DNA from: Pseudopedobacter sp035496935
GTDB taxonomy: Bacteria > Bacteroidota > Bacteroidia > Sphingobacteriales > Sphingobacteriaceae
Direction of reading: 5' to 3'
Length of the DNA: 64,000 nt
Assembly: GCA_035496935.1 (NCBI GenBank)
Contig: DATJED010000010.1
Span: forward strand, 499,041-563,040
Part shown: positions 26,016 to 34,665 of the stretch, in pieces
How the letters are laid out: every line of letters begins with the position of its first letter
Position numbering within the stretch: position 1 is the first letter of the stretch
The notes under the pieces: generated by a model
Told to the model about the DNA's origin: nothing
Seen by the model: the letters and a program-made list of their open reading frames with translations, nothing else
Database searches by the model: none
Program-made: the position numbers and the translations under genes

Positions 26016-26033
26016 AAAACGAGCGCTCGTTTT
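26016..26033. promoter_or_regulatory. 18-bp perfect palindrome upstream of PKD-CHAT operon
   Basis: aaaacgagc / gctcgtttt forms a perfect palindrome without spacer, 48 bases upstream of the PKD gene ATG and 65 bases past the stop of the upstream lipoprotein gene. It may be a dimeric repressor operator for the PKD-CHAT operon or a terminator of the preceding gene. Confidence 0.45.
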
Positions 26034-26097
26034 GTTACCCCCGAAAAATTAAGATAATGTGTAAAGTCTTCGCCAAAAACTTTTCTTAAAATTTTAT

Positions 26098-27225
26098 TTA
26101 GCTGAAATAATCCTCTAATGAAAATTCATCGTAATAAACAGACCAGTTTGTGCTGGATGTTCGCCATAATTTTATGTTTAATACTCCAGCTTTTTTACTA
26201 CTATACAGTTCAAAAGACGATTTATAGGCATATTTTAAAGAACAGATCGGTTTACTACCAAATTTAAAATTTATACCATCGTTACTAACCCCTAAAAACA
26301 AACGCCCAGCACTGCCGTACTGATTGTTTTTTGTGGTTGAAGCTAAAATATACCATTTGTTTTGGAACTTTTTCGCTTCAATGTGCCACGGTTCTTCGTA
26401 TTCGCCCCAAGGTCTATTTTCAATGTTTACTAAATTGTAACCCAATGTTTTATCAACCTTAATATCATCAATATTTTTAGTTTCTGTGCGTCTTATGGCA
26501 TAATTTGTAAAGTAAGGCCCTGGCGTGGTTTCTCCGGTAGAAACGCCGTAACAAAAATAGCTATCTGCATCTTTTAAAATACTGGGCGCAATTAAATCAA
26601 TACCATAATAATCCCAACTTGAGATTACTTTTTTTTCTGACCAATGCACTCCGTCTATCGAACTTCTATAAAGTAAAGTTCTGCCTTCGATCCTTTTACC
26701 TGTGCTTGGGTCTATGATAGAAACGCCACGCCAAAAGCAATATAATTTACCATTATCAAAAAACAGGTTTACATCAGAATTGTAGCCAGTTTCCAATGGT
26801 GCTTTTTCGATAGGATTATCAATGCCTAAGGGTTCTATCCAGCGCAGTCCATCATCAGAACAAAAAATAGTTGGGTTTTCAAACTCGTTAATGGCCGAAG
26901 GATAAGGCGTAATGGCCATCCAATATTTATGATTGTTCCATTTTTGCTCGAAATATAACACAGAAGGGTGTGTCCAGCCAACTGCGTTTGCTTTGTTTGG
27001 CTTGCCGTTTGGCAGAATTCTACCTTGAACTACGTCGGGGAAAATAAGTTCATTTGAATTAAAAATATAGTCTTTAAAACTTTTTAGGCTGTTTGTATTG
27101 TCCGGCGTAGGAGACGGAATGGGTTTAAAATTATCGTCTTTTTTACATGAACTGATTAATTGCGCAAATAATAATCCTATAACTATTATTTTCGAGCAAG
27201 CTATCTTGTTTAGGGTGGTGTTCAA
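26098..27225 (-). CDS. Lipoprotein with glycosidase-like beta-propeller fold
   Basis: Exported lipoprotein: hydrophobic signal followed by the lipobox LISSCKKD (Cys near residue 27). The body shows repeated strand-rich blades such as HKYWMAITPYPSAINEFENPTIFCSDDG, VNLFFDNGKLYCFWRG and KKVISSWDYYGIDLIAPSIL, which resemble five-bladed propellers of GH43-type enzymes and sialidase-like proteins. I could not place the catalytic acids. The start appears to be TTG, because no ATG precedes the signal peptide; a TACTTTTG -7 box lies just upstream. It lies next to galM, which would suit a sugar-related role, but substrate is unknown. Confidence 0.6.
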   Translation of the reverse strand: MNTTLNKIACSKIIVIGLLFAQLISSCKKDDNFKPIPSPTPDNTNSLKSFKDYIFNSNELIFPDVVQGRILPNGKPNKANAVGWTHPSVLYFEQKWNNHKYWMAITPYPSAINEFENPTIFCSDDGLRWIEPLGIDNPIEKAPLETGYNSDVNLFFDNGKLYCFWRGVSIIDPSTGKRIEGRTLLYRSSIDGVHWSEKKVISSWDYYGIDLIAPSILKDADSYFCYGVSTGETTPGPYFTNYAIRRTETKNIDDIKVDKTLGYNLVNIENRPWGEYEEPWHIEAKKFQNKWYILASTTKNNQYGSAGRLFLGVSNDGINFKFGSKPICSLKYAYKSSFELYSSKKAGVLNIKLWRTSSTNWSVYYDEFSLEDYFS

Positions 27226-27248
27226 TTTATCGGATATTAAAAATCGAA

Positions 27249-27256
27249 CAAAAGTA
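27249..27256 (-). promoter_or_regulatory. Possible -7 promoter box for the 26098-27225 lipoprotein
   Basis: On the - strand TACTTTTG matches TAnnTTTG perfectly, 23 bases before the TTG start. No clear -33 TTTG at 19-base spacing was found. Confidence 0.35.
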
Positions 27257-27320
27257 AAAAATTCTACAAATTATAAAAGAATTTTACCGATTTTTAAGCT
27301 GATTCATAGTTAATTACGCA

Positions 27321-28361
27321 TTAAAAAACTTTATATACGGTAGTCGATTTAAATTCTTCTCCAGCTTTTAAAACCGTTGTTGGAAAACGGGCCTGGTTTG
27401 GAGAATTAGGATGGTGCTGTGTTTCAAAACAAAAGCCTGTTCTGGCGTTATAAGGATTTCCGCTCTTTCCAATATCATTGGTTAAATAATTTCCGGTATA
27501 AAACTGCATTCCCGGCTGTGTGGTGTAAATTTCTAACGTTAAACCGGTTTTATCTCCCTTTGCTGATGCCGCAAAATTAACAATCTCGCTTTGGTTGATG
27601 GCGAAAGAATGATCGTACCCGTTTCCGAAAGTTAACTGTTCGTTATTTAACTCGATGTCACCTTTAATTTGTTTCGCTTCCCTAAAATCAAATGGAGTAT
27701 CGGTTACATCTTGAAAATGTCCTTTAGGAATACAATTTTCTTTAATCGGCACAAAGTCATCGGCATTTATACTGAAATAGTGATTTAAAATAGTACCGCT
27801 TCCTTCGCCATTTAAATTAAAATAAGCGTGATTAGTTAAGTTAATAACAGTGTCCTTATCGGTTTTTGCGCTGTAATTGATAATTAGTTCGCTTTCTTCG
27901 CTAAGTGTGAAATTAACTTCGCAAGTTAAATTTCCGGGGAAACCGCCTTCACCCGCGGGACTAATTACCGATAAGCTCAAGCTGTTGTCTTTCACCTCTT
28001 TCACATCCCAAACTTTATTATGAAATGCCACACTTCCACTATGTAAGCTATTGTCGCCATTATTAGCCTCCAACTGGTATGTTTTGTTGTTTAAAGTGAA
28101 TCTTGCATCCTCTATCCGATTTGCAAATCTTCCAACAGTTACACCGTAATAGAATTCATTTTCTTTGTTCAAATATTCATCTATGCTGTTAAATCCTAAA
28201 GTGATATCAACCTCTTCTTTTTCGTTTGAGATAATAAAATGAGTTATTCTGGCTCCGTAATTGCATATTCCAACACTTAAATCTCTGTTTTTTAACCAAA
28301 AAAGTTTTACTGCTAAATTATCGATGGTTTTCTCAAAGGCTTTCTCTAGGTTTTCTGTCAT
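27321..28361 (-). CDS. galM: Aldose 1-epimerase (galactose mutarotase)
   Basis: Interconverts alpha and beta anomers of aldoses such as galactose and glucose. Family motifs are GVTVGRFANRIEDARF (about 73-88), LHSGSVAFHNKVWDV, the substrate-binding NLTNHAYFNLNG (about 175) and the catalytic Glu region FCFETQHHPNSPN (about 310). Length 346 aa is normal and there is no signal peptide, so it is cytoplasmic. It may serve galactose released by the GH27/GH2 enzymes far downstream, although it is not in that cluster. Confidence 0.92.
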   Translation of the reverse strand: MTENLEKAFEKTIDNLAVKLFWLKNRDLSVGICNYGARITHFIISNEKEEVDITLGFNSIDEYLNKENEFYYGVTVGRFANRIEDARFTLNNKTYQLEANNGDNSLHSGSVAFHNKVWDVKEVKDNSLSLSVISPAGEGGFPGNLTCEVNFTLSEESELIINYSAKTDKDTVINLTNHAYFNLNGEGSGTILNHYFSINADDFVPIKENCIPKGHFQDVTDTPFDFREAKQIKGDIELNNEQLTFGNGYDHSFAINQSEIVNFAASAKGDKTGLTLEIYTTQPGMQFYTGNYLTNDIGKSGNPYNARTGFCFETQHHPNSPNQARFPTTVLKAGEEFKSTTVYKVF

Positions 28362-28565
28362 AACAACGGATAAATGATAAGCCGCTAAAATAGATAATAC
28401 ATTAGTTTGCGCCTAATTAATTTTAGGAAAGGAATTCAGAATTTTTCCGATATTAAAAAAGAGATAAACGCCAATATTACCCGAACGTTAAAAGATGGAT
28501 TAAAAGCTAAAAATTAAAAACATAATTTCTATTTTGAGCATAAATATTGATAAAAATTCTCAGCA

Positions 28566-30698
28566 ATGTCTAATAATCAAGAAAACGCCATAAAACAAGT
28601 ACTTACCCAACTCATTTCTAATATTTTAGAAAAATCTGGAAATAAGCCAATGAATTACCGTCAAGTGGCTAATAAATTAAATATTGTCGATCCGGAATCT
28701 AAAACAACAATTCAGGAAGTTTTAGAAGAGCAAGCCTTAAACGGTGTATATTTAGAAGTTGGCAAGGGGAAATACAAATTACACGAGGTTAAAGCTTTTT
28801 TAACCGGTAAAATATCCATGGCAAATGATGGTTCGGCATTTTTAATTCCGGATGACGAATTTGAAAAAGACGTTTACATTGCTCCACGAAAAGTGCGTAC
28901 CGCCTTGCATGGCGATAAAGTGAAGCTTCACGTTTACGAAAGCAGCAAGGGTAAACGCAAGGAAGGCGAGGTAGTAGAGATTTTGGAACGGGCTAAAATG
29001 GAGTTTACGGGTATAGTGAAACTTAGTCAGCACTATGCCTTTTTTATTCCGGATGACCGTAAAATGTTGCATGATATTTTTATTCCGTTGCAGGATTTAA
29101 ACGGTGCAAGAAACGGCGTTAAAGCTTTAGCTAAGATTGTGGACTGGCCCGCAGGGGCAAAAAATCCGGTCGGGGTTATCAAAAATATTTTAGGAAAGCA
29201 GGGTGAAAACAATACTGAAATGAACGCTATTTTGGCGGAATACGGTTTTCCACTGACTTTTCCAGAAGAAGTTGAGCAAGAAGCCCGAGCAATTTCTTCA
29301 GCTATTAGCAAGGAAGAAATTGCTAAAAGACGTGATTTCAGAAACACCTTAACATTTACTATTGATCCATTTGACGCCAAAGATTTTGACGATGCAATTT
29401 CTTTTAAAACCTTAGAAAACGGCAATTACGAAGTAGGTGTGCATATTGCCGATGTTTCGCATTATGTAATTCCAGATAGTGCTTTGGATAAAGAGGCTTT
29501 TGAACGTGGCACTTCCGTTTACTTGGTAGATCGGGTGATTCCGATGTTGCCAGAGGTTTTATCAAACAATCTGTGTTCTTTACGTCCAAAAGAGGAAAAA
29601 CTTTGTTTTTCCGCCGTTTTTGAGATGGATGAAAACGCCAATCTGGTTAACGAGTGGTTTGGTAAAACCGTGATTTATAGCGACCATAGATTTGCCTACG
29701 AAGAGGTACAGGAAATTATTGAAAATAAAGCCGGGGATTTTGTTGATGAGATTTTAAAATTGAACCAGTTAGCACATATTTTACGAGACCGGAAATTTAA
29801 ACATGGCGCCATCAGTTTTGAGTCTACCGAAGTTAAATTTAAGCTGGATGAAAACGGAAAACCCACCGGTGTATACGTAAAGGAGCGTAAAGATGCCCAT
29901 AAATTAATTGAGGATTTTATGCTTTTGGCGAACAAAAAAGTGGCAGAATTCATCGCCAAAAAAGGAAAAGGAAAGCACAGATATACTTTTGTTTACCGGG
30001 CGCATGATTCGCCCAAGCCCGAAAGTTTAACGGCATTTGCTGCCTTTGCTTCCAAGTTCGGACATAAAATTTCTACCAAATCTGATAGAGATACCGCTAG
30101 AAGCTTAAATAAACTAATGGCCGATGTTGAAGGTACAAAAGAACAAAATGTATTAACGCAACTGGCCATCCGCTCAATGGCGAAGGCTATTTATACTACA
30201 AAAAGTAGCAGCCATTATGGTTTGGCTTTTGATTTTTATACGCATTTTACTTCGCCAATTCGTCGTTATCCGGATGTGATGGTTCACCGCTTATTAGAAT
30301 ATTATTTGGCTGGTGGCGATAGCGTAAACGCGGATCATTACGAGAAAATGTGCCAACATGCTTCGCAAATGGAGAAAAAAGCTGCCGATGCTGAAAGGGC
30401 TTCCATAAAATATAAACAGGCTGAATATTTAGAAAATCATATCGGGCAAACCTATTTAGGTATTATTTCTGGCGTTACCGAGTGGGGAATGTATGTAGAA
30501 ATTGAAGAAAACAAATGCGAGGGAATGATTAGGTTGCGTGATATTTCTGACGATTTTTACGTTTTGGACGAAAAGAATTATTGTATCATCGGGCAAAAGA
30601 AAAAACGGACTTACCAGCTTGGCGATGAAGTTAAAATAAAAGTGAAACGCGTTGATTTAGCTAAAAGACAGATAGATTTTACATTGATTGTGGAGTGA
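28566..30698 (+). CDS. rnr: Ribonuclease R
   Basis: 3'-5' exoribonuclease that degrades structured RNA. It has N-terminal winged-helix-like and cold-shock (OB) domains (about 10-230), the RNB catalytic domain beginning TFTIDPFDAKDFDDAISF (about 262-279, metal-binding aspartates), then GVHIADVSHYV, the RAHDSP and HFTSPIRRYPDVMVHRLL motifs, and a C-terminal S1 domain (about 630-710: GVTEWGMYVEIEENKCEGM). Length is 710 aa. It lacks a long basic tail. It is monocistronic or leads the following toxin-antitoxin pair. Confidence 0.95.
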   Translation: MSNNQENAIKQVLTQLISNILEKSGNKPMNYRQVANKLNIVDPESKTTIQEVLEEQALNGVYLEVGKGKYKLHEVKAFLTGKISMANDGSAFLIPDDEFEKDVYIAPRKVRTALHGDKVKLHVYESSKGKRKEGEVVEILERAKMEFTGIVKLSQHYAFFIPDDRKMLHDIFIPLQDLNGARNGVKALAKIVDWPAGAKNPVGVIKNILGKQGENNTEMNAILAEYGFPLTFPEEVEQEARAISSAISKEEIAKRRDFRNTLTFTIDPFDAKDFDDAISFKTLENGNYEVGVHIADVSHYVIPDSALDKEAFERGTSVYLVDRVIPMLPEVLSNNLCSLRPKEEKLCFSAVFEMDENANLVNEWFGKTVIYSDHRFAYEEVQEIIENKAGDFVDEILKLNQLAHILRDRKFKHGAISFESTEVKFKLDENGKPTGVYVKERKDAHKLIEDFMLLANKKVAEFIAKKGKGKHRYTFVYRAHDSPKPESLTAFAAFASKFGHKISTKSDRDTARSLNKLMADVEGTKEQNVLTQLAIRSMAKAIYTTKSSSHYGLAFDFYTHFTSPIRRYPDVMVHRLLEYYLAGGDSVNADHYEKMCQHASQMEKKAADAERASIKYKQAEYLENHIGQTYLGIISGVTEWGMYVEIEENKCEGMIRLRDISDDFYVLDEKNYCIIGQKKKRTYQLGDEVKIKVKRVDLAKRQIDFTLIVE

Positions 30699-30839
30699 TT
30701 GGAGAATTGAAAATTAAAACAAATCTTTTTGAAATTGAGATCGGTTTTATGAAGTAATTTTTCGGTATCTTAGATTTTAGACATTCGAAGAGGCAGGGCT
30801 ACAGTTTGATATCTTAGAGTTTGATAATAAATATTAATC

Positions 30840-31070
30840 ATGACAAAAAAAGCAATTATAGAGAAAACAGCGAAAACAATGAGTCTTTTGCCAGATGAAA
30901 AGGCAGTGGAAATCTCAGATTTTGCCGAATTTCTTTTTAAAAGATACGAGGAATCCCAAACTACAAAAGGTATTGGAGTTATGGCTTCCAAAAGCAAAAT
31001 TTACGCTTTTTTAGAGGATGAAGAAGAATTATATTCGCTAGCGGATGTAAAAGAACCGTATAATGGCTAA
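30840..31070 (+). CDS. Antitoxin of MazF-type pair (DUF2281-like)
   Basis: Small 76-aa protein with a predicted helical N-terminus. The segment SLLPDEKAVEISDFAEFLFKRYEE matches DUF2281-type antitoxins, and the C-terminal acidic part (LEDEEELYSLADVKEPYNG) is likely to wrap around the toxin. Its end overlaps the toxin gene by 8 bases, giving translational coupling and antitoxin-first order. Assignment rests mainly on the pairing. Confidence 0.7.
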   Translation: MTKKAIIEKTAKTMSLLPDEKAVEISDFAEFLFKRYEESQTTKGIGVMASKSKIYAFLEDEEELYSLADVKEPYNG

Positions 31071-31383
31071 AGGAAATATTGTTTTAATTTCTTTTCCGTT
31101 TACAGATTTAACAGGTGATAAGGTGCGTCCAGTTGTGATTCTTACAGAAGATAAATTTGACGTAACTGTTTGTTTTATCACGAGTCAAATTGGTTGGCAA
31201 GAACCTACTGATTTATTGCTTTCTCCGAATAATGCGAACGGTTTAAAGAAACAATCGTTGATTAGAACCTCCAAAATCGCAACACTTGAAAAATCTTTAA
31301 TAAAAGGTGTTCTCGGCAAATTATCTGAAGAAGAAATTTTAGAGCTGAACAGAAAGCTTATTCAGCTTTTAAAATTAAACTAA
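31063..31383 (+). CDS. MazF/PemK-family toxin
   Basis: Probable endoribonuclease toxin. The N-terminus KGNIVLISFPFTDLTGDKVRPVVIL is the classic MazF/PemK beta-barrel signature, with Arg-Pro-Val in KVRPVVIL. Later LKKQSLIRTSKIATLEKSLI gives the conserved basic-Thr segment and the C-terminal helix follows. Length 106 aa is normal. It forms a type II toxin-antitoxin pair with the overlapping upstream gene, in a chromosomal spot between rnr and a prenyl synthase gene. Confidence 0.85.
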   Translation: MAKGNIVLISFPFTDLTGDKVRPVVILTEDKFDVTVCFITSQIGWQEPTDLLLSPNNANGLKKQSLIRTSKIATLEKSLIKGVLGKLSEEEILELNRKLIQLLKLN

Positions 31384-31485
31384 TCCTTCAACGGGAGTTC
31401 CAAGAAGAATTTAAAGCGTCTTAAAGTCTCCCATAAGCAAAAATAAAAACACTATTTTCGCAGCCAACGCATATCAACACCGTAA

Positions 31486-32460
31486 ATGCATAGCATCAAA
31501 GAATTACAACAAATTATAGACAAGGCGGTAAAGGAAATCAGCTATCCGGCCACGCCAAATGAATTATACGAACCCATCGCGTATCTAATGGCTTTAGGCG
31601 GAAAAAGGCTAAGGCCCGCTTTGGTTTTAATGGCTACCGATTTATTTGGAGGTGATATTGAAGATGCAAAAGCTCCGGCATTGGCGATTGAAATGTTTCA
31701 TAATTTTACGCTGATGCATGATGACATTATGGACAATGCGCCTTTGCGTCGCGGAAAGCCTACCGTTCATAAAAAATGGAGCGATTCTGTAGCGATTTTA
31801 TCCGGTGATGTAATGTTTGTGAAAGCCTACAAACTGATGATACAGGTTAAACCTGAGATTTTGAGCGGTGTTTTAGAGGTTTTTAATAAAACAGCGGTAG
31901 AAGTTTGCGAAGGGCAACAGATTGATATGAACTTTGAAACCCAAGAACAGGTTTCTATCGATGAATATTTAGAAATGATTCGCCTAAAAACTGCGGTTTT
32001 ATTGGGCGGTGCATTAAAAATTGGCGCTTTAATTGGTAGTGCGGACTCAAAAAATGCAGATTTACTTTATCAGTTCGGTGAAAATTTAGGATTGGCTTTT
32101 CAACTTCAAGATGATATTTTGGATGTTTACGGTGATCCCGAAAAATTCGGAAAGCAGGTAGGTGGCGATATCATATCCAACAAAAAGACTTTTCTGCTAA
32201 TAAAAGCGCTAGAGCTTGCTAAAGGAAATGATTTGCTCAAATTGCAGAGCTGGATTGGTAAAAAAGATTTTGTTGCAAATGAAAAAGTCGAAGCGGTTAA
32301 GGCTTTATACAACCAATTAAATATTCGAAAACTGTCCGAAGAAATAATGCAACAATATGCTAAATCCGCTTTAGACGCTTTTGATAAAATTGATGTACCA
32401 ATAGAAAATAAAAAGACCTTATTGAGTTTTGCAGAAATGTTAGTGGAAAGGGAGAATTAG
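31486..32460 (+). CDS. Polyprenyl (geranylgeranyl/farnesyl-type) diphosphate synthase
   Basis: Chain-elongating prenyl synthase for quinone, carotenoid or lipid-carrier precursors. The two aspartate-rich motifs are HDDIMDNAPLRRGKPTVH (about residues 83-100) and QLQDDILDVYGDPEKFG (about 207-222). The first motif lacks the two-residue insert of classical bacterial FPP synthases. The fifth residue before the motif is Phe, which tends to limit product length, so a short product (C15-C20) is more likely than C40. Length 324 aa. Chain length cannot be settled by sequence alone. Confidence 0.88.
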   Translation: MHSIKELQQIIDKAVKEISYPATPNELYEPIAYLMALGGKRLRPALVLMATDLFGGDIEDAKAPALAIEMFHNFTLMHDDIMDNAPLRRGKPTVHKKWSDSVAILSGDVMFVKAYKLMIQVKPEILSGVLEVFNKTAVEVCEGQQIDMNFETQEQVSIDEYLEMIRLKTAVLLGGALKIGALIGSADSKNADLLYQFGENLGLAFQLQDDILDVYGDPEKFGKQVGGDIISNKKTFLLIKALELAKGNDLLKLQSWIGKKDFVANEKVEAVKALYNQLNIRKLSEEIMQQYAKSALDAFDKIDVPIENKKTLLSFAEMLVEREN

Positions 32461-32472
32461 CAATAACCTCAA

Positions 32473-33513
32473 CTATATCTTGTCTCCCTTCAATTCCCTA
32501 TTCACTTTTAACTTTATCAGGTTAGTTACAATTACATCTAATACCTCGTGGCGCCGGCTAATCATCCTATCGGCTAAAGCAATAAGCTTCTGTATATTTC
32601 GGGGATTGGCCGCGTCAAGGCGTTCCTGTACGCTTTGTAAGTTCATAGGTTCAATCCTCACGTAATGGTCTGGGATTCCTAAAAAACTGAAAATCTGTTT
32701 CATGTAGAAATGGCTGGTTTCGGTAGCTGCGCCCATCATCATGTCCAATAAAGCGGGGACTACAAAAAGTGCTTTGGTATCTCTTAATTCGTCACTATCA
32801 TATGATTGTTTGGATACGCCGGTTCCTAAAGAAAGTATATGTATATCATTAGGAAAAAATTCTTGTTCGGGTTCTCTCTTGATTTCCACAAATGCGCTTA
32901 ACGAGGGGTTTGTCGCAAATATTCCTCCATCCAATAACGGATAGCGGACGCCTGCTAACGATTTTATTTCTGCCACACTAAAGTAAGTAGGAGCGGCGGA
33001 AGTAGCTCGGCAAACATCCCTAACGTAAAAATCTCTGTGTACGCCTCTGCTTTTTGCCGTTTTCTGTCTAAAGAGATGCGCTTTCCGTAGCTCGATATTA
33101 TAAGCCGTGATGATACAAGGTTTTATCAGTTCGCTCAATTTTACATCCTCAAAATACTCCAATAGTATTTTCTCCAGAAATTCGGCGTCATACCTTTCTG
33201 TCACCCAGCCAATATCTGCAAAAACTTTTTTAAAGCCTTTGCTTTCAAATATTTTTGTGCCGTTTGTGATATAAAGATCAAGCGCTTCTTTGGCCGAAAA
33301 GCGTGGTTTTGTAGGATCGTCTTTAGAGGGGCAAAGCAGTAAACATGTTAAAATTCCCCCGGTGCTGGTGCCGGCAAAAAAATCAAAATAATTGGCAATA
33401 TAGGCGTCGTTGTCTCCAGTTTGCTGTTTTAAACGCTCCTCTAGCTCAACTAAAACCATCGCCGGGATGATGCCCTTTATTCCGCCACCATCAATAGATA
33501 AAATTGTCTTCAT
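32473..33513 (-). CDS. Patatin-like phospholipase
   Basis: Lipid acyl hydrolase with a Ser-Asp dyad. It shows the oxyanion-hole motif IDGGGIKGIIP (residues 7-17), the nucleophile elbow GTSTGG (about 50) and the catalytic Asp in LLDGGIFATNP (about 195). The 346-aa length is typical. It has no signal peptide. There is no cyclase or other CBASS gene beside it, so it is read as a housekeeping-type patatin and not as a CapV effector. It converges on the prenyl synthase gene (12-base gap). Confidence 0.9.
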   Translation of the reverse strand: MKTILSIDGGGIKGIIPAMVLVELEERLKQQTGDNDAYIANYFDFFAGTSTGGILTCLLLCPSKDDPTKPRFSAKEALDLYITNGTKIFESKGFKKVFADIGWVTERYDAEFLEKILLEYFEDVKLSELIKPCIITAYNIELRKAHLFRQKTAKSRGVHRDFYVRDVCRATSAAPTYFSVAEIKSLAGVRYPLLDGGIFATNPSLSAFVEIKREPEQEFFPNDIHILSLGTGVSKQSYDSDELRDTKALFVVPALLDMMMGAATETSHFYMKQIFSFLGIPDHYVRIEPMNLQSVQERLDAANPRNIQKLIALADRMISRRHEVLDVIVTNLIKLKVNRELKGDKI

Positions 33514-33557
33514 TAAACTAAATGTAGTAATAAAATGAAAATTAAAAACGATTTGCT

Positions 33558-34517
33558 TTAGTTTCTGAAGTTTTGGGTAACCATGATGCCATAAATTCCG
33601 CCATCCATAATTCCAATGCCGATTCGTCCAAATTTCGGATTCAGGATATTTGCCCGATGTCCCGGTGAATTCATTAAACCCATATGAGCAATTTCCACGG
33701 TTTGCGCTAGCGCCAGATTTTCTCCGGCGGCGATATAATTGATATTGTGTGCTTTCATTCTGTCAAAAGGCGAGGTGTTATTCAGACTGATATGCGAGAA
33801 ATACCCTTTTCGGAACATATCCAAAGAATGTTCGCGGGCAACGGTTCTTAGTGCTGTATCTCGCGAAAGCAAAGGCAGATTTGCTTTTCTTCTTTCCTGA
33901 TTTACCAAAACCAGCAGATGGTTTTCCATTTTTTCATTGGCTACAGGATTTTCTATTTTAAAATGAAGGTAAACAGTTTCATCTGATTCGGGCTCTATTG
34001 TCAGTTTGCTGATGCTCTGCTTTACCTGTTCGCTAATATCGGAAGCTATTTTGGTGTCAATAAATTCAATTTTTTGCGTCAGTCTGTTTGCAACGTAGCT
34101 TTCTCTGGTTTCTTGGGTTAAACCTTTCCATAAATTGATGAACAGAAACAGCATCGCAAACAAGGCAGCGTAAAAAAATCCTCTAACGAAACCGGGAATT
34201 AATCCTGCAAAACGGTTGATTTTATTTCGGTGTAGGCTTGGAGGCAAATGCTTTATTAAATAGTAAACTGCGATTCCGATGACAATACGGGACAGCAGTA
34301 GCGTCATTAAAAAGGCAAAGGGTAAAAGCCAGCGCTCTTGCAATTGTAAATATCTGGCAAAGAGCTCCGCGGTTTGCGGGTAAAAATAAAAAGCTACCAA
34401 AATACTGGCAGCAAATGCAAAAAGCTCTAAAAAGCCCAGTATAAAACCACGCCGATAGCCGTGGTAAATACCTAAAATTATGATTAAGAATAAAATTAAA
34501 TCAACATAATTGAACAT
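33558..34517 (-). CDS. CvpA-like membrane domain fused to CAP/SCP domain
   Basis: Inner-membrane protein with an exported C-terminal domain. Residues 1-130 hold four hydrophobic helices of the CvpA type (YVDLILFLIIILGIYHGYRRGFILG; FAGLIPGFVRGFFYAALFAMLFLF). After a linker, residues about 195-319 form a CAP (cysteine-rich secretory/Ves allergen-like) domain with VNQERRKANLPLL, EHSLDMFRKGYFSHIS, AGENLA and SPGHRANILNPKFGRIGIG. The fusion recurs in other bacteria and is thought to act in the periplasm; its activity is unknown. It probably is a single-gene transcript, with a hairpin upstream. Confidence 0.88.
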   Translation of the reverse strand: MFNYVDLILFLIIILGIYHGYRRGFILGFLELFAFAASILVAFYFYPQTAELFARYLQLQERWLLPFAFLMTLLLSRIVIGIAVYYLIKHLPPSLHRNKINRFAGLIPGFVRGFFYAALFAMLFLFINLWKGLTQETRESYVANRLTQKIEFIDTKIASDISEQVKQSISKLTIEPESDETVYLHFKIENPVANEKMENHLLVLVNQERRKANLPLLSRDTALRTVAREHSLDMFRKGYFSHISLNNTSPFDRMKAHNINYIAAGENLALAQTVEIAHMGLMNSPGHRANILNPKFGRIGIGIMDGGIYGIMVTQNFRN

Positions 34518-34584
34518 ATTTTGGATATTACAATAAGTAATCCAAAATGCGCTTAGTGATTTAATTTAATATGAAATTTACTAT

Positions 34585-34619
34585 CAAAGCAGGGCTGTCT
34601 TTTCAGAATCCCTGCTTTG
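34585..34619. terminator. Terminator-like hairpin between manA and the CvpA-CAP gene
   Basis: Perfect 10-bp arms caaagcaggg (34585-34594) and ccctgctttg (34610-34619) with a 15-base loop, 47 bases past the manA stop on the - strand. It likely ends the leftward manA transcript. Confidence 0.6.
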
Positions 34620-34665
34620 TTTATCGGAACGGTTTTGGACTTTAAGCCTTAAGCTTTCTGCTTTT

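Noticed and set aside
32473..33513. CBASS patatin effector (CapV)
   Set aside because: No nucleotidyltransferase, Cap2/Cap3 or sensor genes are adjacent.
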